A stretch of DNA of 64,000 nucleotides from Aquanectria penicillioides (lineage: Eukaryota > Ascomycota > Sordariomycetes > Hypocreales > Nectriaceae). Within the stretch, counting starts at the first letter, position 1. The number at the start of each line of letters is the position of its first letter. The stretch covers positions 3,229,001 through 3,293,000 of the forward strand of contig PYIU01000005.1 of the NCBI GenBank assembly GCA_003415625.1. Reading direction: 5' to 3'. The notes below the pieces were generated by a model. That model was given only the letters and a program-made list of their open reading frames with translations. It had not been told where the DNA came from and did not search any database. Shown piece after piece: positions 25,372 through 36,966 of this stretch. A program made the position numbers and the translations under genes.

Positions 25372-25754
25372 TGTATTGGTAGATAGGGATACTGGCTAAA
25401 ATATATACCCTACCCAAAAGGGTATAGAGTAAGTAGGTTTAATTAAAGACTAAATAGCCTTCCTAAGCAACTACAAATAACTTAAAAAAGTATTAAAGCA
25501 TTTAATTAAATGCTTTAAAGTATCCCTTAAAGAAAAAAAAGAAAGAAAATAGAGCAAAAAGTTATAAATAAAGTAATATTATAAGGGGCTATACTAGAAC
25601 TTTAATAGGGTCTAAATATAAGGAATTTAGAATTTTAAAAATAAAAATTGGTTAGAGAAAACTGTTTGTTTATTTCCTATATCTTTAAGGTCCCTTTTAT
25701 CTTTCTAACCAACCTAATAATAGATTGATCCACATTACCCTAGACCCTAACTCA
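25372..25754 (-). repeat. right LTR of middle Gypsy element (5' LTR in element sense)
   Basis: 383 bp, partner of 3115-3497. Retains C in several places where the left copy has T, including the terminal CTCA (left copy TTTA). Confidence 0.92.
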
Positions 25755-28160
25755 CTATATAAAGCTATAAGCAATTATATAATATACTTAATGCCTTATT
25801 TATAGCCTACTTTTTTAATTAAGTGTTTATACTTTAAATCCTTAAAGAACTTATTAAATAAAGGGAAGGTTATAATATAAATATCTTCTTTTAGCTCTTT
25901 ATTTAAATATACTATAATTATATTATTTTATAATAGCTTCTTTTCGATTTATATAATATAAGCAAATAGTATCCTTTAGGAGTTAGCTTTTATAATTAAG
26001 AAAAAGGTCTTTTAATAATTAATGCCTTCCTTTTATATAAAGCTATATACTATAAGTTAAGCTTTATATATAACTATTATACTATTCTTATCTCTTTTAT
26101 ATTAATTTACCTATTTTACTATAAGTAATCTTTTGCCCTTTAGTAACTCCCTCTTTAGGATAAATTTAAGTATACCTTTATTAATAAAAGTATAAATCTC
26201 CTTAAAGAATGCCTTTCTCTAAAGGTTAGCATTTAGTTAGTTAAAGGCATTATAAACTATAATTAAATTAGCATTAATGCAGGCAGCTAAAATCTACTTT
26301 TTTATAGCTATTACTAGCATTATAAAGTATCTCTTAAAGTTATTAAATACTCTTTTTAGCTATAATTAAATAATTTCTTTACCTTTTGCTATAGGCAGTA
26401 AAATAGGCTTATAGAATACTATATATATTATTATAATAACTTTCTTTATCTTAGGGTTTTAAATCCTATATACTTTAATTCCTTAAAATTCTATAAAGAT
26501 TCCTTTTTAATTATAAGGCAGTATCTTTTTAAATTTATTGCACTTTTCCTATTTAATATAAATAAATGCCTTTAACCTTAAAATCTATAAATATTTAATG
26601 CTTAATATATATTCCTTTTTTAAGATTAAATCCATAAAGTAAACCTTATAAAGGGTCTTTTAGTTTAATAACTTTATTGCTATAATATTAGCAATATATA
26701 TAACTATAAGGATAATCTCTCTCTATAGCCTAAAAGGAATGTTTATTGCTATTATTATGCTTTTTGCCTTCTTTTAGATTATATAGTTTGCCCATTTAAT
26801 GAAGCCATTCTATTTATAGCTATATAGCAGTATAATAATTGTAGGGATCCCTATCTTTAAGAGGAGTTTATTAACCTTTCTATTAATAAATTTATAGCTG
26901 CTATTAAACTATATCTTTTAGGGCAGACTATAGGCTATAATAGTTTTAAATACTAAAAGATCTTCTTCTATTAAGGTAATAGTATTGCTTTTCTTTTTAA
27001 GTAAATTACTATAGAAGTAATAGCTTTTATTATTAGTTATAAGCTTAAAATACCTTTTCCTATTATATATATATAGATTTAGCTCTATAAGGTCTATATA
27101 AAGGAGGTTAAGTATATAGTTTGCTCTCTTTTATAGTATCTTTAATAAAAACCTTATGCTTTTAGTAAGCTTGCAGTCTTTATAGGGTATATTAAGCGGC
27201 TTATAATTATTAAGCCTATCTTTTATAACCTTAAAGGTATAGTTAAGGGCTTCTTAACTTATATAAATAAGTCTTTAGTGCTATATTTTTGCCTTAAACT
27301 ATTTTATTTATATTAGTATTATTTTAAAAGTAAAGTAATAGCTTATTATACCTTTTATTGCTTTAAGTAAAAACCCTTAATTAGGGATATTAAAGATTAT
27401 AAAGATCTTACTATTACTATTAAAGATCTTATTCTTAATTATATAACTACTAAAAAGATAGACTTTTTTATTAAAGATTATATTTAATAGAAAATCTTTA
27501 ATAAGGACTATATCTTTAAGTATTATAGTCTTTATTCTCTTTTTTTCTATAAATAGTATAATTACTACTATTCCTATAGCTATAGGGTATATAATGCCTT
27601 TACCTATAAGAATTAGCATTATTTTATTAAGTTTATACTATTTATCTTCTTTAAACTATTTAAAGTTATTAATAGTATATATATTAGCTCTTAAGTTCTA
27701 AAGCTAATAGTCTTTTTAGTTAATAAGGCCTAATTCTATAAATATTAAGATAGTAATAAAGTTACTATTTCCTTTAGCCTTTAGTATAGCATTATTATTA
27801 ATATTAAAGGGACTATATAATTGCTATTTTAATAGGCTAGAAATTATTACTATAGCTGCCTTTTCTATTAATAACCTTATAAAAGCATTATTAAAGAACT
27901 TTCTTGCCTTTAAGCCTTTATAGTATATAAAAATAGCATTATTATTATTATTAAAGTTATCTTTAGCTTTCTTTACGTTTTTAGCACTTTACTTACTTAA
28001 TTTTATATATAAGGCAGTCTTTTTAGTCTTTTTAGTAGTTTTATTACTATTATCTTTCTTCTTTAATCTTTTATTTTTACTGCCTTTACTCTCCTTTTAT
28101 AGAGATAGACAGTTCTTTATAATATAACCTTTTTAATTATAATTAAAGTATTTACTGCTC
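25755..28160 (-). pseudogene. Copia protease, integrase and N-terminal reverse transcriptase remnant
   Basis: Minus strand. From high to low coordinates: an open 80-codon piece at 27377-27619 matching the stretch after a Copia protease (V-V-L-K-D-V-V-L-like core); an integrase C-terminal motif near 26.76-26.81 kb equivalent to Q-N-G-[VI]-x-[ER]-A-N; and the start of RT near 26.0-26.3 kb with a K-W-V-Y-K-R-like core, then Y-L-N-[GK]-E-L-[EK]-E-D-[IV]-Y-I and finally L-L-[IK]-A-L-Y at the Gypsy junction. Integrase upstream of RT identifies Ty1/Copia. Frames are broken throughout. Confidence 0.82.
28109..28150 (-). other. CCHC zinc knuckle of Copia gag
   Basis: Fourteen codons with C-X2-C-X4-H-X4-C spacing. 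The first two Cys and the His now read Tyr (each a single transition) and the last Cys is intact. Confidence 0.72.
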
Positions 28161-29412
28161 TTAAGATCTTTTTTATAGTTATCCTTTTTATTTAATTAAG
28201 CACTTATTTATATACCTTTCTTACTACTAAAGTCTTTACTTTTCTTTTAGGAAGTCTATAGACTTTTAGCTTTATTAATAAAGTCTTCCTATATCTTATA
28301 GATAAATTAATATTTTCCCTTTTGCTTATAGTTACATTAAAGTATATTCTACTTAAAAAAGATCTTTTTAATACTATTTATAAACCTTATCTTTTTTTAG
28401 TACTTAAAGAGCTTATTGCTAGCTTTAATAATACTATTTATAATATAGCAAAAGTTATTAATATAATTTTAAACCCCTTATAGTTTCTTTAGAGTTAAAA
28501 ACTTTAATTCTTAATAGAGATTAATTAAACTCTATTAAAACTTTATATTATTATACTTTCTTATTAATAGCTTAATAGCCTTTATATTAATCTTTACTAA
28601 AAATAATAATAGCTTTAGTTTCTATAAAACTACTATTTTTATAGTAGCAATTAAGTATATTTCTTTTAAATATAAAATCTTAATCTCTTTATGCTATTTA
28701 ATAGTAGTTATAGTATAAAAAAGATATCTCTTTTAGGCAGCCTAATTCTTTAATCCCTTAAGTATATTATCTCCCTTTATCTTAAAGTTAAAATTAATAA
28801 AATCCTTAATTTCAATTAATTATAAGTTTATAATCTTCTTTTTACTTAAAGTAGGCTTTATTAATATTTTTCTATTCCTTAAGAAATTAAATATTTTATT
28901 TAAAGCTCTTAAGGGCTCCCTTAAGGTATAGAAAAGTTAGCTTTTTTAATACTTAAAGCTTTTATTTTTATTGTCTTTTACTTTAGATTCTAACTTATCT
29001 TTAGGCTATATTTTATACTTAATCTTTAATTTATTTTTAATCTTTTAATTAAAATGCTTTTATAGCTTTTATATTTACTATATTATTTCTATTATTTATT
29101 GCATTATAATGCTTAAATTTAGCTAAATCTTTTATAGGTCCCTTTTAATAGGCTTTACTAACCTTTTAAAGGGGGGTAAAAAATCCTTAAGATTATCTTC
29201 TTTTTTAATAGAATTTTCTTTATTATTAATCTATTTAATTACTTTAATAATAGGGACTGGCTTTAAGGCTAGCTTTAAAGCTATTATTTAAATCTTAAGA
29301 CCTTAACTAATTAATATTATAAGCGCTAACTTTAAGGGATAAACTTTAGATTAGTTTAAACCTTTTGAATAGCTACAATTTCTTCTTAAATTAAAGCTTT
29401 AGGCTTATAACC
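28161..29412 (-). pseudogene. Copia gag remnant
   Basis: Between the knuckle and the 5' LTR of the outer element on the minus strand. AT-rich and full of stops, with no individual motif. Assigned by position. Confidence 0.55.
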
Positions 29413-29671
29413 TATAAACAATATACAGGCATACATAAGGACGGTTATAGCAGGCAACATACACAATAGGTCGGTCTAGATTAAATGGGATTTATAAAGA
29501 GCAGCTAGATAGTGGTCGCAGAATGCAATCACCTATTTACAGTATAGGGATTCCCTTGTGAGGATACGTGGCCTCAAGACCTAGGCCCACAAGGCCCCTA
29601 AGGTCGGCTTGTGGCCGGCCGCTATATCTATAGCGGCGACCACCTTCACCCGGCCGCTATATCCGTCAACA
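29413..29671 (-). repeat. right LTR of outer Copia element (5' LTR in element sense)
   Basis: 259 bp. Its inner part is more mutated than the left LTR, while its outer ~50 bp retain CGG, CCGG and GTCAACA where the left copy has CAG, CTGG and ATTAACA. Followed directly by the TTAGT duplication and then normal-GC host DNA. Confidence 0.93.
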
Positions 29672-29676
29672 TTAGT

Positions 29677-30525
29677 GAAAAAGAAAAAAAATGTATGGAC
29701 GCGTCTCCCAATGCTTTATGGAGCATCAAATGTTGGTGCTGGAATGGATAATCGCAGCACAGAGAGGGGTCCTTCGCGAGTGGATGAATATCTCACCCAG
29801 CACCAAAAAGGTAGTTTCTTCTAGCGTACTAGAGCCAAGGAGTAACTAATCCGACGGTAGGGAAACATTTTTGGTTTAATTTTGGATAGGATTTGTAATA
29901 TTTGACATCCTAGGTGGGTATTGTGGAAGCAATGTGTAGAATCCAAACCTATGCTCCAGGGTAGCTCCGCTGCTTTAGCTTTCGGGATATAGTTGTCCCG
30001 GACATGCAGATGACTCAAGTTTCGATGGGCTGCATATTGAGCCTGGGATCTGTTCCTAACTTGATTCGGTTGAATCGGCGGCTGCTTCATGATTGCTTGA
30101 ACGCCAGAAGTTCACGGTGAGAGTCGGTGGCCATCCGGCTTCGATGAGATCTGGAGAATATTTGCTTTTGAGAGATTTCGCTTCGCGGGGACAAATCAGG
30201 CTCCCTGAAGCTGACCGTCTCGATGGCTCGGACCCGGTAGCGGGAACCAAGGTCTCGGAAATACCGAGCCCTCTCTAAAGCGGCGTCACCAAACGCCTCG
30301 CTTCAGGTTAGACCAGATCGAGAGCAAATGCACGGACTCCAAAGGGGCAAGCAATAACCGAGAGATAAGCCAGGATTTATAACGAAGGGGAAGGGAAGCA
30401 GCGCAAAAGCTACACGCGTCGACCCTCTCGCCCGCCCCCCATCCCGCTCCTGAGCGACTCTGCCGCCGGCCCTCGGAGCAACCGGGCCGGAGCAGCAACT
30501 CCATGCGAGAGCGTGTATAGATAGC
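29677..30525. other. intergenic, promoter side of Zn2Cys6 gene
   Basis: Normal-GC DNA immediately outside the island. Several overlapping antisense frames exist at 30286-30780 but have no family character. No insertion footprint seen. Confidence 0.5.
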
Positions 30526-33099
30526 ATGAGTATGACCGCCGAGCATGCAGACAGACTCGACGCTGCCACGCCGCAGTCGTCGGTTGCTACGTCAGCGAAG
30601 CGAGGAGTCCCCACACTGACGGAAAACCGTCGGTCTAAGCGGGCAAAGTACGCGCCCGTTGCTTGGTAAGACTTCACTCTGTCCCTCTCTCTCACTCTGA
30701 GATGGATCATGCGGGCAGTGGCTGACTGTGAGTAGCAATGAGTGCAAAAAGAAGAAGCTGAAATGCATCAAAGAAGACAATGAGGAGGCCTGTCGGAGGT
30801 GTATAACTAGCGATAGCGAGTGCGTCTTCGCTGCAACCAGCCAGCAACAACAGAACCAGCAGAACCAGCAAAATCATCAGCAGACCCAGCAGCAACAACC
30901 ACCTAGGGAGCACAGCCGCCATGTTTCCGTAGAGAGGAATGACACGAATATCAAGTAAACGAGCCCCCAATTAACCCATCAATGCAAAGCTGGGTCGCTA
31001 ATCAAATATAGGCCACAAGACACAAGCCTGAGAGATGAGGTTGCTTCGCTCCGAGAACAGGTCGCCGCCTTGACCGCTTCACTTCGTGAGATCAACAGCA
31101 GAACCGCTCACATGACCTCGCGTTCTCCTGCTGTCAATTCTCAACACAACCCAAGTCCCGTTTACATGAGTGAATCAAATTGCAACTCAAGCGAACCGAG
31201 GCAACCCCAGTTCGTGGGTCCCACGAGGTCCACCTTTAGTCTTCGCATCGCCGAAACGTCCCTCACTCGAATGGGCATCCAGACTGGAGAGACTCCCGAG
31301 AGTAGATCGGCGTCGCCGGGTCCTTCACCAGACCCTTCACCGGAGGCTTTGCAACCCCAGACGGGGAGAGACTCTGTCCAAGAGTTGGACTGTCTACTCA
31401 CCTTTGAGCCCGAAGAGATTCACCGACTACTGGACGTGTATGAAGAAGAAATCGAATCTGTGTACCCATTCACAAACATCAAGGAGTTCTCATTGCAATT
31501 GTCTAGTATCCTCGATTATGTCCGGGATCCTGGATACTCTCCTGTGGAGAACTCTCCAAGTTCTGTGCCCAATGTCGAGCTCAAGGACGTTCAAATAATC
31601 AAACTAGCCATTGCTACCTCGATTATCCTTGAAGCCAAGGGATCAAATGCGCTTAGTAAGAAGATTGTAGACTCTGTGGAGTCGGTGGTTTGCCGAGTCT
31701 CTGGCGAAGCCCACATCGACCTAAAGGAAGTGCAAATTATGACGATGCTGGTGAGTTGAAGTATTATCGTGCATACCATAAGCTATAGGTATAGGGCTAA
31801 TTTTGAAGCAGAGCATATTTTGGTTCCACTATGGCGAAGAGCTTCTGGCTTGGCGTGCAATCGGAATCTCTGGACGAGAGGTGCTAGAGATTGGATTGCA
31901 TCGTCGCGCTATTCTCCTGGAAAACTTTAAGGGCCACAAGGAGAGGGACTTGGCTGTGCGGACCTTTTGGTGTGTTTACGCCCTGGACCGCCGATGGAGT
32001 TTCGGAACTAGCTTGTCCTTTGCACTCATCGACAGAGATATTGACCCTGAATTACCCGAGCCGGTATGTTTTCAGCCTACTCTGTTGAGAATACTAATTG
32101 ACTTATGATAAACAGGGAGACGAGTATCCGTACCTTCGGTGCATGGTTTCCTATGGGAGGCTTTGTTCTAAAGTATGGGAAGCGCTTCCTCCCTTTGAAC
32201 TTTCATCTCAGTTTATTCCCAAGGACACTGTGGCTTACTTGGACTTCCTCACCCACAACTGGCTCAACTCAATTCCTGCGGAGCTCCAACTACGTCATCC
32301 TCGGCTTGGTCTCGCACCGCGAAACCAGCCAACTGTCCTTCATCGATTGCGTGCCCTGTTATATCTTCGAGGAAATCACATGCGTACATTGGTTCATCGT
32401 CACCATCTTCTGAGCACTTCCAGCATCAATTCAGACATACAAGGGGCCCGCCTTGTCCTTGATATCGCACAGGATACCATTGAGGTTCTAGTTCACTTGA
32501 ACGAGACGAGTGATATCTACGCTCGACAACAAAACGCCTTTAACTATTTCCTGCTAAGCGCTCTGGCAGCTATTCTCCTCGGGGTCTGCCATGCACCCAA
32601 CATTTTCGCCGAGCCTTGCAGAGAGAGCTTTCTAAAAGCTGTACAACTGGTCAAAAGTTTCTCCCGTGAGGGACATGCGAGCCGAAGATTATGGAAGACA
32701 ATTCGTGGGTTGTTACCTGGCTTTAGAGTATTTGGTCTACAGAGCGACTCAGACAAGCCAGAGGGGCAACGCACAATCCCTGCAGGTGAGACGGAGCGGC
32801 TAGAAATTGCAGAAACGGAAGACGCTAGTAAAAAGAATGCCGAGGACGGAGACGGTTCAATTCGATTTGGCGATGTATGGGATTCCCATGGCCTGGGAGC
32901 GCAGATGGATACTCCGATGCCGGACATGCTCAAGATGGGTGGGGATCTGATGAGCCTTTTTGACGCATTTGGGCAGACGAGCCACACTACTCACCCCTTG
33001 CCATCTGGCTCATCATTAGCCTTCTCAGGGATGGACGATCAAGGCATGCCCTTGGGGGATACTGGCGAGGTTTCTCGTCGCTTTCAAGGTTTATTGTAG
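30526..33099 (+). CDS. Zn2Cys6 fungal transcription factor
   Basis: Five exons: 30526-30665, 30736-30954, 31012-31750, 31809-32063 and 32116-33099, all GT-AG, about 779 residues. Intron 1 splits the codon of the first zinc-cluster cysteine (TG|C). The joined motif is C-X2-C-X6-C-X8-C-X2-C-X6-C with a KKKKLK basic loop. A Gln/Asn-rich tract (residues ~75-100) and a Leu-rich coiled coil (S-L-R-D-E-V-A-S-L-R-E-Q-V) follow, then a fungal-specific transcription factor domain with the G-R-E-V-L-E-I-G-L-H-R-R segment and W-C-V-Y-A-L-D-R-R-W. Two in-frame ATGs (30526, 30532) compete for the start. It is nuclear by family. It ends 260 bp from the convergent permease gene and may control it and the nearby aldehyde dehydrogenase, which is inference from position only. 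Confidence 0.9.
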
Positions 33100-33359
33100 G
33101 AGTAGCACTGTACAGGTAATTTGCAGAAGAGGAACATTGAGAGAAGAAAGAAAAAAGAAAAGCTCAAATTTGGTACATTACCAACAATCACACACTCTCT
33201 GCAATCCATTCTATCTATTACATGCTCGAGACTTGTACGAAAGGATTTGGAGATTGATATGGAACACAATTATTTATTTATATTATTGACAATCTATGCA
33301 AATATTGGGTATCCTAAAAAGAACAACGTCTAATCTTGCCTGAAGCGAAAACCTGGACT

Positions 33360-35162
33360 TCAGCAACTGCTGGATTCGGCAATGGGAATTCCGGTGACAA
33401 TGCTGCTGTTGACGACTGGCACCTCAAACTTGTTCTTGGCAGAAACAAAGTAATAAACAATACCAAAGAGGAGCCAACCGCCCATGACAACAATGGAATA
33501 GTTCATATTTTGGGGAGTAACCGGCATGGCTGAGGGAAATGTGCTGAAGATTGTGACGACAATGATCCAAATCAGACTAATCACGTTCAAGATGGGACCA
33601 AGAACAGGGCCAAGCTTGAAGGGGCCATATTCCGATGGAGTAAGCGTCTTTCGGCCATAAATGAGCATGTAAACGATAGGAATCATGTAACTCGCGTACA
33701 TCCCGATGATGGCCATGGACAGGATGGCGTTGAACGCGGTTGTGTTTCCGAGATAAATGAAGCCAAGCAGCATCTGGAGGATGGTGATCAAAACTACCGA
33801 TCGAACTGGGATCTGATGGCTTTTGTTGACTTTGCTGAGGTAACGATCGAAGGGCATGGCTCGGTCTCGAGCAAAGGCCCACAGAGTTCTGGATGTCGAT
33901 GTTACACCGGCCACAGTGGCTGCTGTAGCGGTTCCGATAATCATAATAGACATGAGAGTAGCCCCGACATTGCTCTTCGTAACATCGGAGAAGATTTGCA
34001 TGAATGGGAACCCAGTCTTGGTAGTGAGAAGGGCCTCGAGGGAGCTGGTAGAGAACAATAGCATAGTGCCATAGACCAAGCCCATGAGTCCATTGATAAC
34101 GACACTGCCAACCATGGCGATGGGCACGTTTCGGCTAGCGTTGGGCATCTCCTCAGCCAAGTGACAAGCGGCATCATAACTATGCCAATGTTAATAGGCG
34201 GCTTAGCATAGATATTGGTGTAAGTCTTACCCAAGGAAGGGATATACGGCGCTCTGAAGTCCAACCAGCCACGAGACACCATCATTCTCCCAGCCGCTCG
34301 AGTTGACGAATTCGGTAAAGACGAAAGAAGGAGTGTTCTTGGGGGCCATGACTCCAAGCACAATGAGGATTCCAACAAAGCCACCGACGTGCAGGACACC
34401 TATGAAATGTTAGAAATCTACTAAAGGTAGACAGCTGAATCGGAAATCGTACCGGAAATAAGGTTGGCGGTGGGCAAGAGTTTGGATCCCCAAATGTTAA
34501 TAGCCATAGCATAGACCAAGATAGCCCAGTAGAACAACATTCCCTGCCATCTTTCTGAAAGGTAGGAATCATCATTCAGAACGATTAAAGCCTGGGCCTG
34601 AAGGCCTGCAGCGAAAGCCGCGGAGGATGTCAAGACAACTTGACCACCAACGGAAATCCAACCGGTTACAAAAGAAGCTGCAGATCGGGATGAGGCTGGG
34701 CAAAGTGCTGCAACCCAATGGTACTGTCCTATAGTAGTCGAATGTATCAACACGCCTGCACACCTAAGTAGTTATCAATGTTTCTTCTTACCTCCGGCAG
34801 TTGGGTAGATAGAAGCAATTTCTCCGAGCGATGAAGCGATGCAGACAGTACATATGATTGACAATACACTTCCCGATGTTAATGGTTAAACAACTCATCG
34901 CCATAGTATTCAATACATACAGGTTATAGAAAAGGCATGGGGCTCCGCCACTTGCCAATGCAGTCGCAATGACGGTTGACAAGGCTTCCCAAGTGCCCAT
35001 CAAACAAACACAGAGCGCGCCGAGGGCAAGGAGGGAGAACTGGCGGTTGAGCTCCTGAGTGTGACCGAGCTGTGCAAGTCGCGTATCATCAGCATTCATA
35101 GATTTAGGGTCCGCCTCGACATTTGTCGGCGCCGCATACTCTTTCTTCATGTCAGAGTCCAT
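33360..35162 (-). CDS. APC-family amino acid/choline-type permease
   Basis: Five exons on the minus strand: 35162-34921, 34868-34792, 34728-34453, 34399-34231 and 34179-33360 (introns 51-63 bp), 527 residues. The cytosolic N-terminus (MDSDMKKEYAAP) leads into the typical fungal permease core: L-A-L-G-A-L-C..G-T-W-E-A-L-S-T around residue 45, G-G-A-P-C-L-F-Y, S-L-G-E-I-A-S-I-Y-P-T-A-G-G-Q-Y-H-W at the TM2-3 region, and Y-D-A-A-C-H-L-A-E-E-M after the fourth intron. About 12 hydrophobic segments are expected. The sequence resembles the GABA/choline (Uga4/Hnm1-like) branch, whose members import quaternary or amino compounds at the plasma membrane; the exact substrate is unknown. It shares a 1.8-kb upstream region with a divergent aldehyde dehydrogenase and converges with a Zn2Cys6 gene. 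Confidence 0.92.
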
Positions 35163-36966
35163 TTTGAAGGGTTGATCACGTTGATTGCCTGCAATTCAAC
35201 GAGAAAAAACATTTTTCTTTCTTCGCGGCGCGAATTGATTTATATTCTGCGACTACCGACGCCCCCATTCTGATATCAGGCACTCTGTTTTACGGTGAAC
35301 CCAGCGTTGCCACAAGTTTCAACGCTTTATCTTAAACGACACGCCCAATCAGCCGCAAGCATCATATCGCCAGCCAAGACAGAGAGTTTTGTTCAGTGCG
35401 CGTGGCTTATCATTGCGCCCTGGATGGGAGGGTCCTCAAGATAAGGAGGAGCATTGAAGGGGACAGCCCTAGCGCCGTTCCGGCTTCCGAATGCGTCTTC
35501 ATAGAGGCGTTCCGAGTCGTTTCCGGGACAGTGGCCTAACTGCCACACAAAGTGGTCTGCTTGAGCCAAGGGTTGAGAAAGATGCTTGGTATCAGGAGAC
35601 TGGGATTGTTACGATGCCAAGCATTATATGTATGTATATTTTTATCTGGTGATGCCATAAAACATTAACTCATGTTTGTGAAGATATTTTGAAATTTCTG
35701 TGCTCTCATTCCATGAATCAATGCAATAAATGACTCGATGAGAAACTTTTAACCCAATTGAGAAACTCGCACAATTTGTCCTTTTTGGTCTTGGCCTGAG
35801 CCAAATTCGACTTCGCTATCTTAGCACAGGTTGGATCAGAAGCATCGAACCGACAGCTTGTTAATCAGATGCTGACAATGCGGGTGTCATTATGTATCCA
35901 ATCTTACAAATGGATACTACCCATTTCGTTGCCCCTGGGCTCGATAAGATATCTCTAAACATCCCACGTTTGGTTCACCTGGGCATTAGTATCATTGAGT
36001 AGCATGGCTAGCCTGTGGGCCTCCAGATGGCGGCCTCACTCTACCAAAAGAGGATTCAGATACCACCAGGTCGAAAACGGCATGAGCAGCCACGTACACA
36101 CTTCAATGCGGCTCATGCAGAGACGAGGCGTTGTGGTTGGTTGACAGGACAAAATCCGGGGTTGCACAGCGTGGCAGGTTTGCGGCTCAGAGCAGAGGGT
36201 CTGGCAACTACATCCAATTCAGGTTGCGGCATCACAGGCTTCCAGCGCTGTGAAATACCCCATGGTCGATTGAATACATGAGCGTATGCGTCCACTAGGA
36301 GGAAGTCACTTGACTATATAATCTTTGGTCACGTCCTCGGACCTCGGGTCAAACTTCCTCGTCTTCTCCAACTACCTACGTGATGGACAAGTTGGGATCA
36401 AGGGCTGAGCGAGGGCTACCTTCGTTCCAAACACTGCTCTTACTCGGAATCGACGGCCGGAGATGACATTCCACTACGCCTCACCCTCCCGGATAAAACC
36501 TACACGCTACAGCACAAACACAGATACCGGAACTGGCATCGGAATTTCGGAACAGCTCACTAATCCATCACCCCCCGGCTACCCCAACCTCCACCGAGAT
36601 AAGCAGCCGATTGGGTCAAAACCGAGAGATTGTGCGGGGAAGATCTCGGAATTTCTGCCACTCGGCAAAGCTTACGCGATCCATGTGGGATTAGTTGGTG
36701 AGGATAATTACCTGGTTTGTTCCTAACGGAATTGAAGGAAGAGTGACCCAAGCTATAACCGGGTTCCGGCGGGCCCTGGCCAAGTGAGGTGGAGCAAGCC
36801 CAGGTATAATACAGATACAAACAGCACAAAATACCCTTGGTCCGATTGCCCCAGACTCGAATCGCCTGAATCGTGAACCGTGAAGTGCCTACAGTAGTGA
36901 AATCGCCGTTACCGAAGCAAGCTGCACAGATTCCCCACATCGGCGATACCCACTTATTCCAGATCC
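35163..36966. other. divergent promoter region of permease and aldehyde dehydrogenase genes
   Basis: 1.8 kb with no supported coding frame. Short open frames at 36015-36281 and 36463-36940 lack family character or overlap on both strands. Likely bidirectional control region. Confidence 0.5.

Larger units (their letters stand above)
3115..25754 (-). mobile_element. middle Ty3/Gypsy retrotransposon, RIP-degraded, interrupted
   Basis: Bounded by direct 383-bp repeats (3115-3497 and 25372-25754), starting TGTGTT/TGTATT and ending in CTAATTTA/CTAACTCA. CTAT flanks both ends (3111-3114 and 25755-25758). The duplication is 5 bp if the preceding G/A is counted as a RIP pair. Removing the element, with one CTAT copy, restores the Copia RT motif A-L-Y-[GS]-L-K exactly. 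The minus strand carries gag with a CCHC knuckle, then RT, RNase H and integrase, which is the Gypsy order. About 12.4 kb of its own sequence remains after removing the innermost element. That is long for Gypsy, because some 4.6 kb lies beyond integrase. Confidence 0.92.
1523..29671 (-). mobile_element. outer Ty1/Copia LTR retrotransposon, RIP-degraded, carrying nested insertions
   Basis: The ends are two direct 259-bp LTRs (1523-1781 and 29413-29671) starting TGTAAACA (right copy TATAAACA) and ending in ACA. Identical 5-bp duplications TTAGT lie outside (1518-1522 and 29672-29676). After removal of the nested middle element about 5.5 kb remains, a normal Copia size. Coding runs on the minus strand from 29.4 kb towards 1.8 kb in the order gag, protease, integrase, reverse transcriptase, RNase H, which is the Copia order (integrase before RT). 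All frames contain many stops that can be explained by C-to-T or G-to-A changes. The element is dead. The boundaries are directly visible; the superfamily comes from domain order and motifs. Confidence 0.93.

Noticed and set aside
3604..25511. CRISPR-like array from the recurring palindrome
   Set aside because: Spacing is irregular (hundreds to thousands of bases), the host is eukaryotic, and copies lie within a retroelement.
1523..29671. A single giant 28-kb retroelement or Starship-type cargo element
   Set aside because: Three concentric LTR pairs with separate target duplications and three distinct RT remnants show nested normal elements. I see no tyrosine recombinase captain.
29609..29824. 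71-codon plus-strand frame over the right Copia LTR
   Set aside because: It runs from LTR into host DNA across the target duplication, so it cannot be an ancestral gene, and shows no motif.
30286..30970. Several overlapping minus-strand frames upstream of the Zn2Cys6 gene
   Set aside because: They overlap each other and the first exons in different frames, lack motifs, and are explained by GC-rich promoter sequence and the antisense of the Gln tract.
36015..36940. Coding genes in the permease/aldehyde dehydrogenase intergenic region
   Set aside because: Open frames there are under 130 codons, overlap on both strands and show no domain or splice logic.
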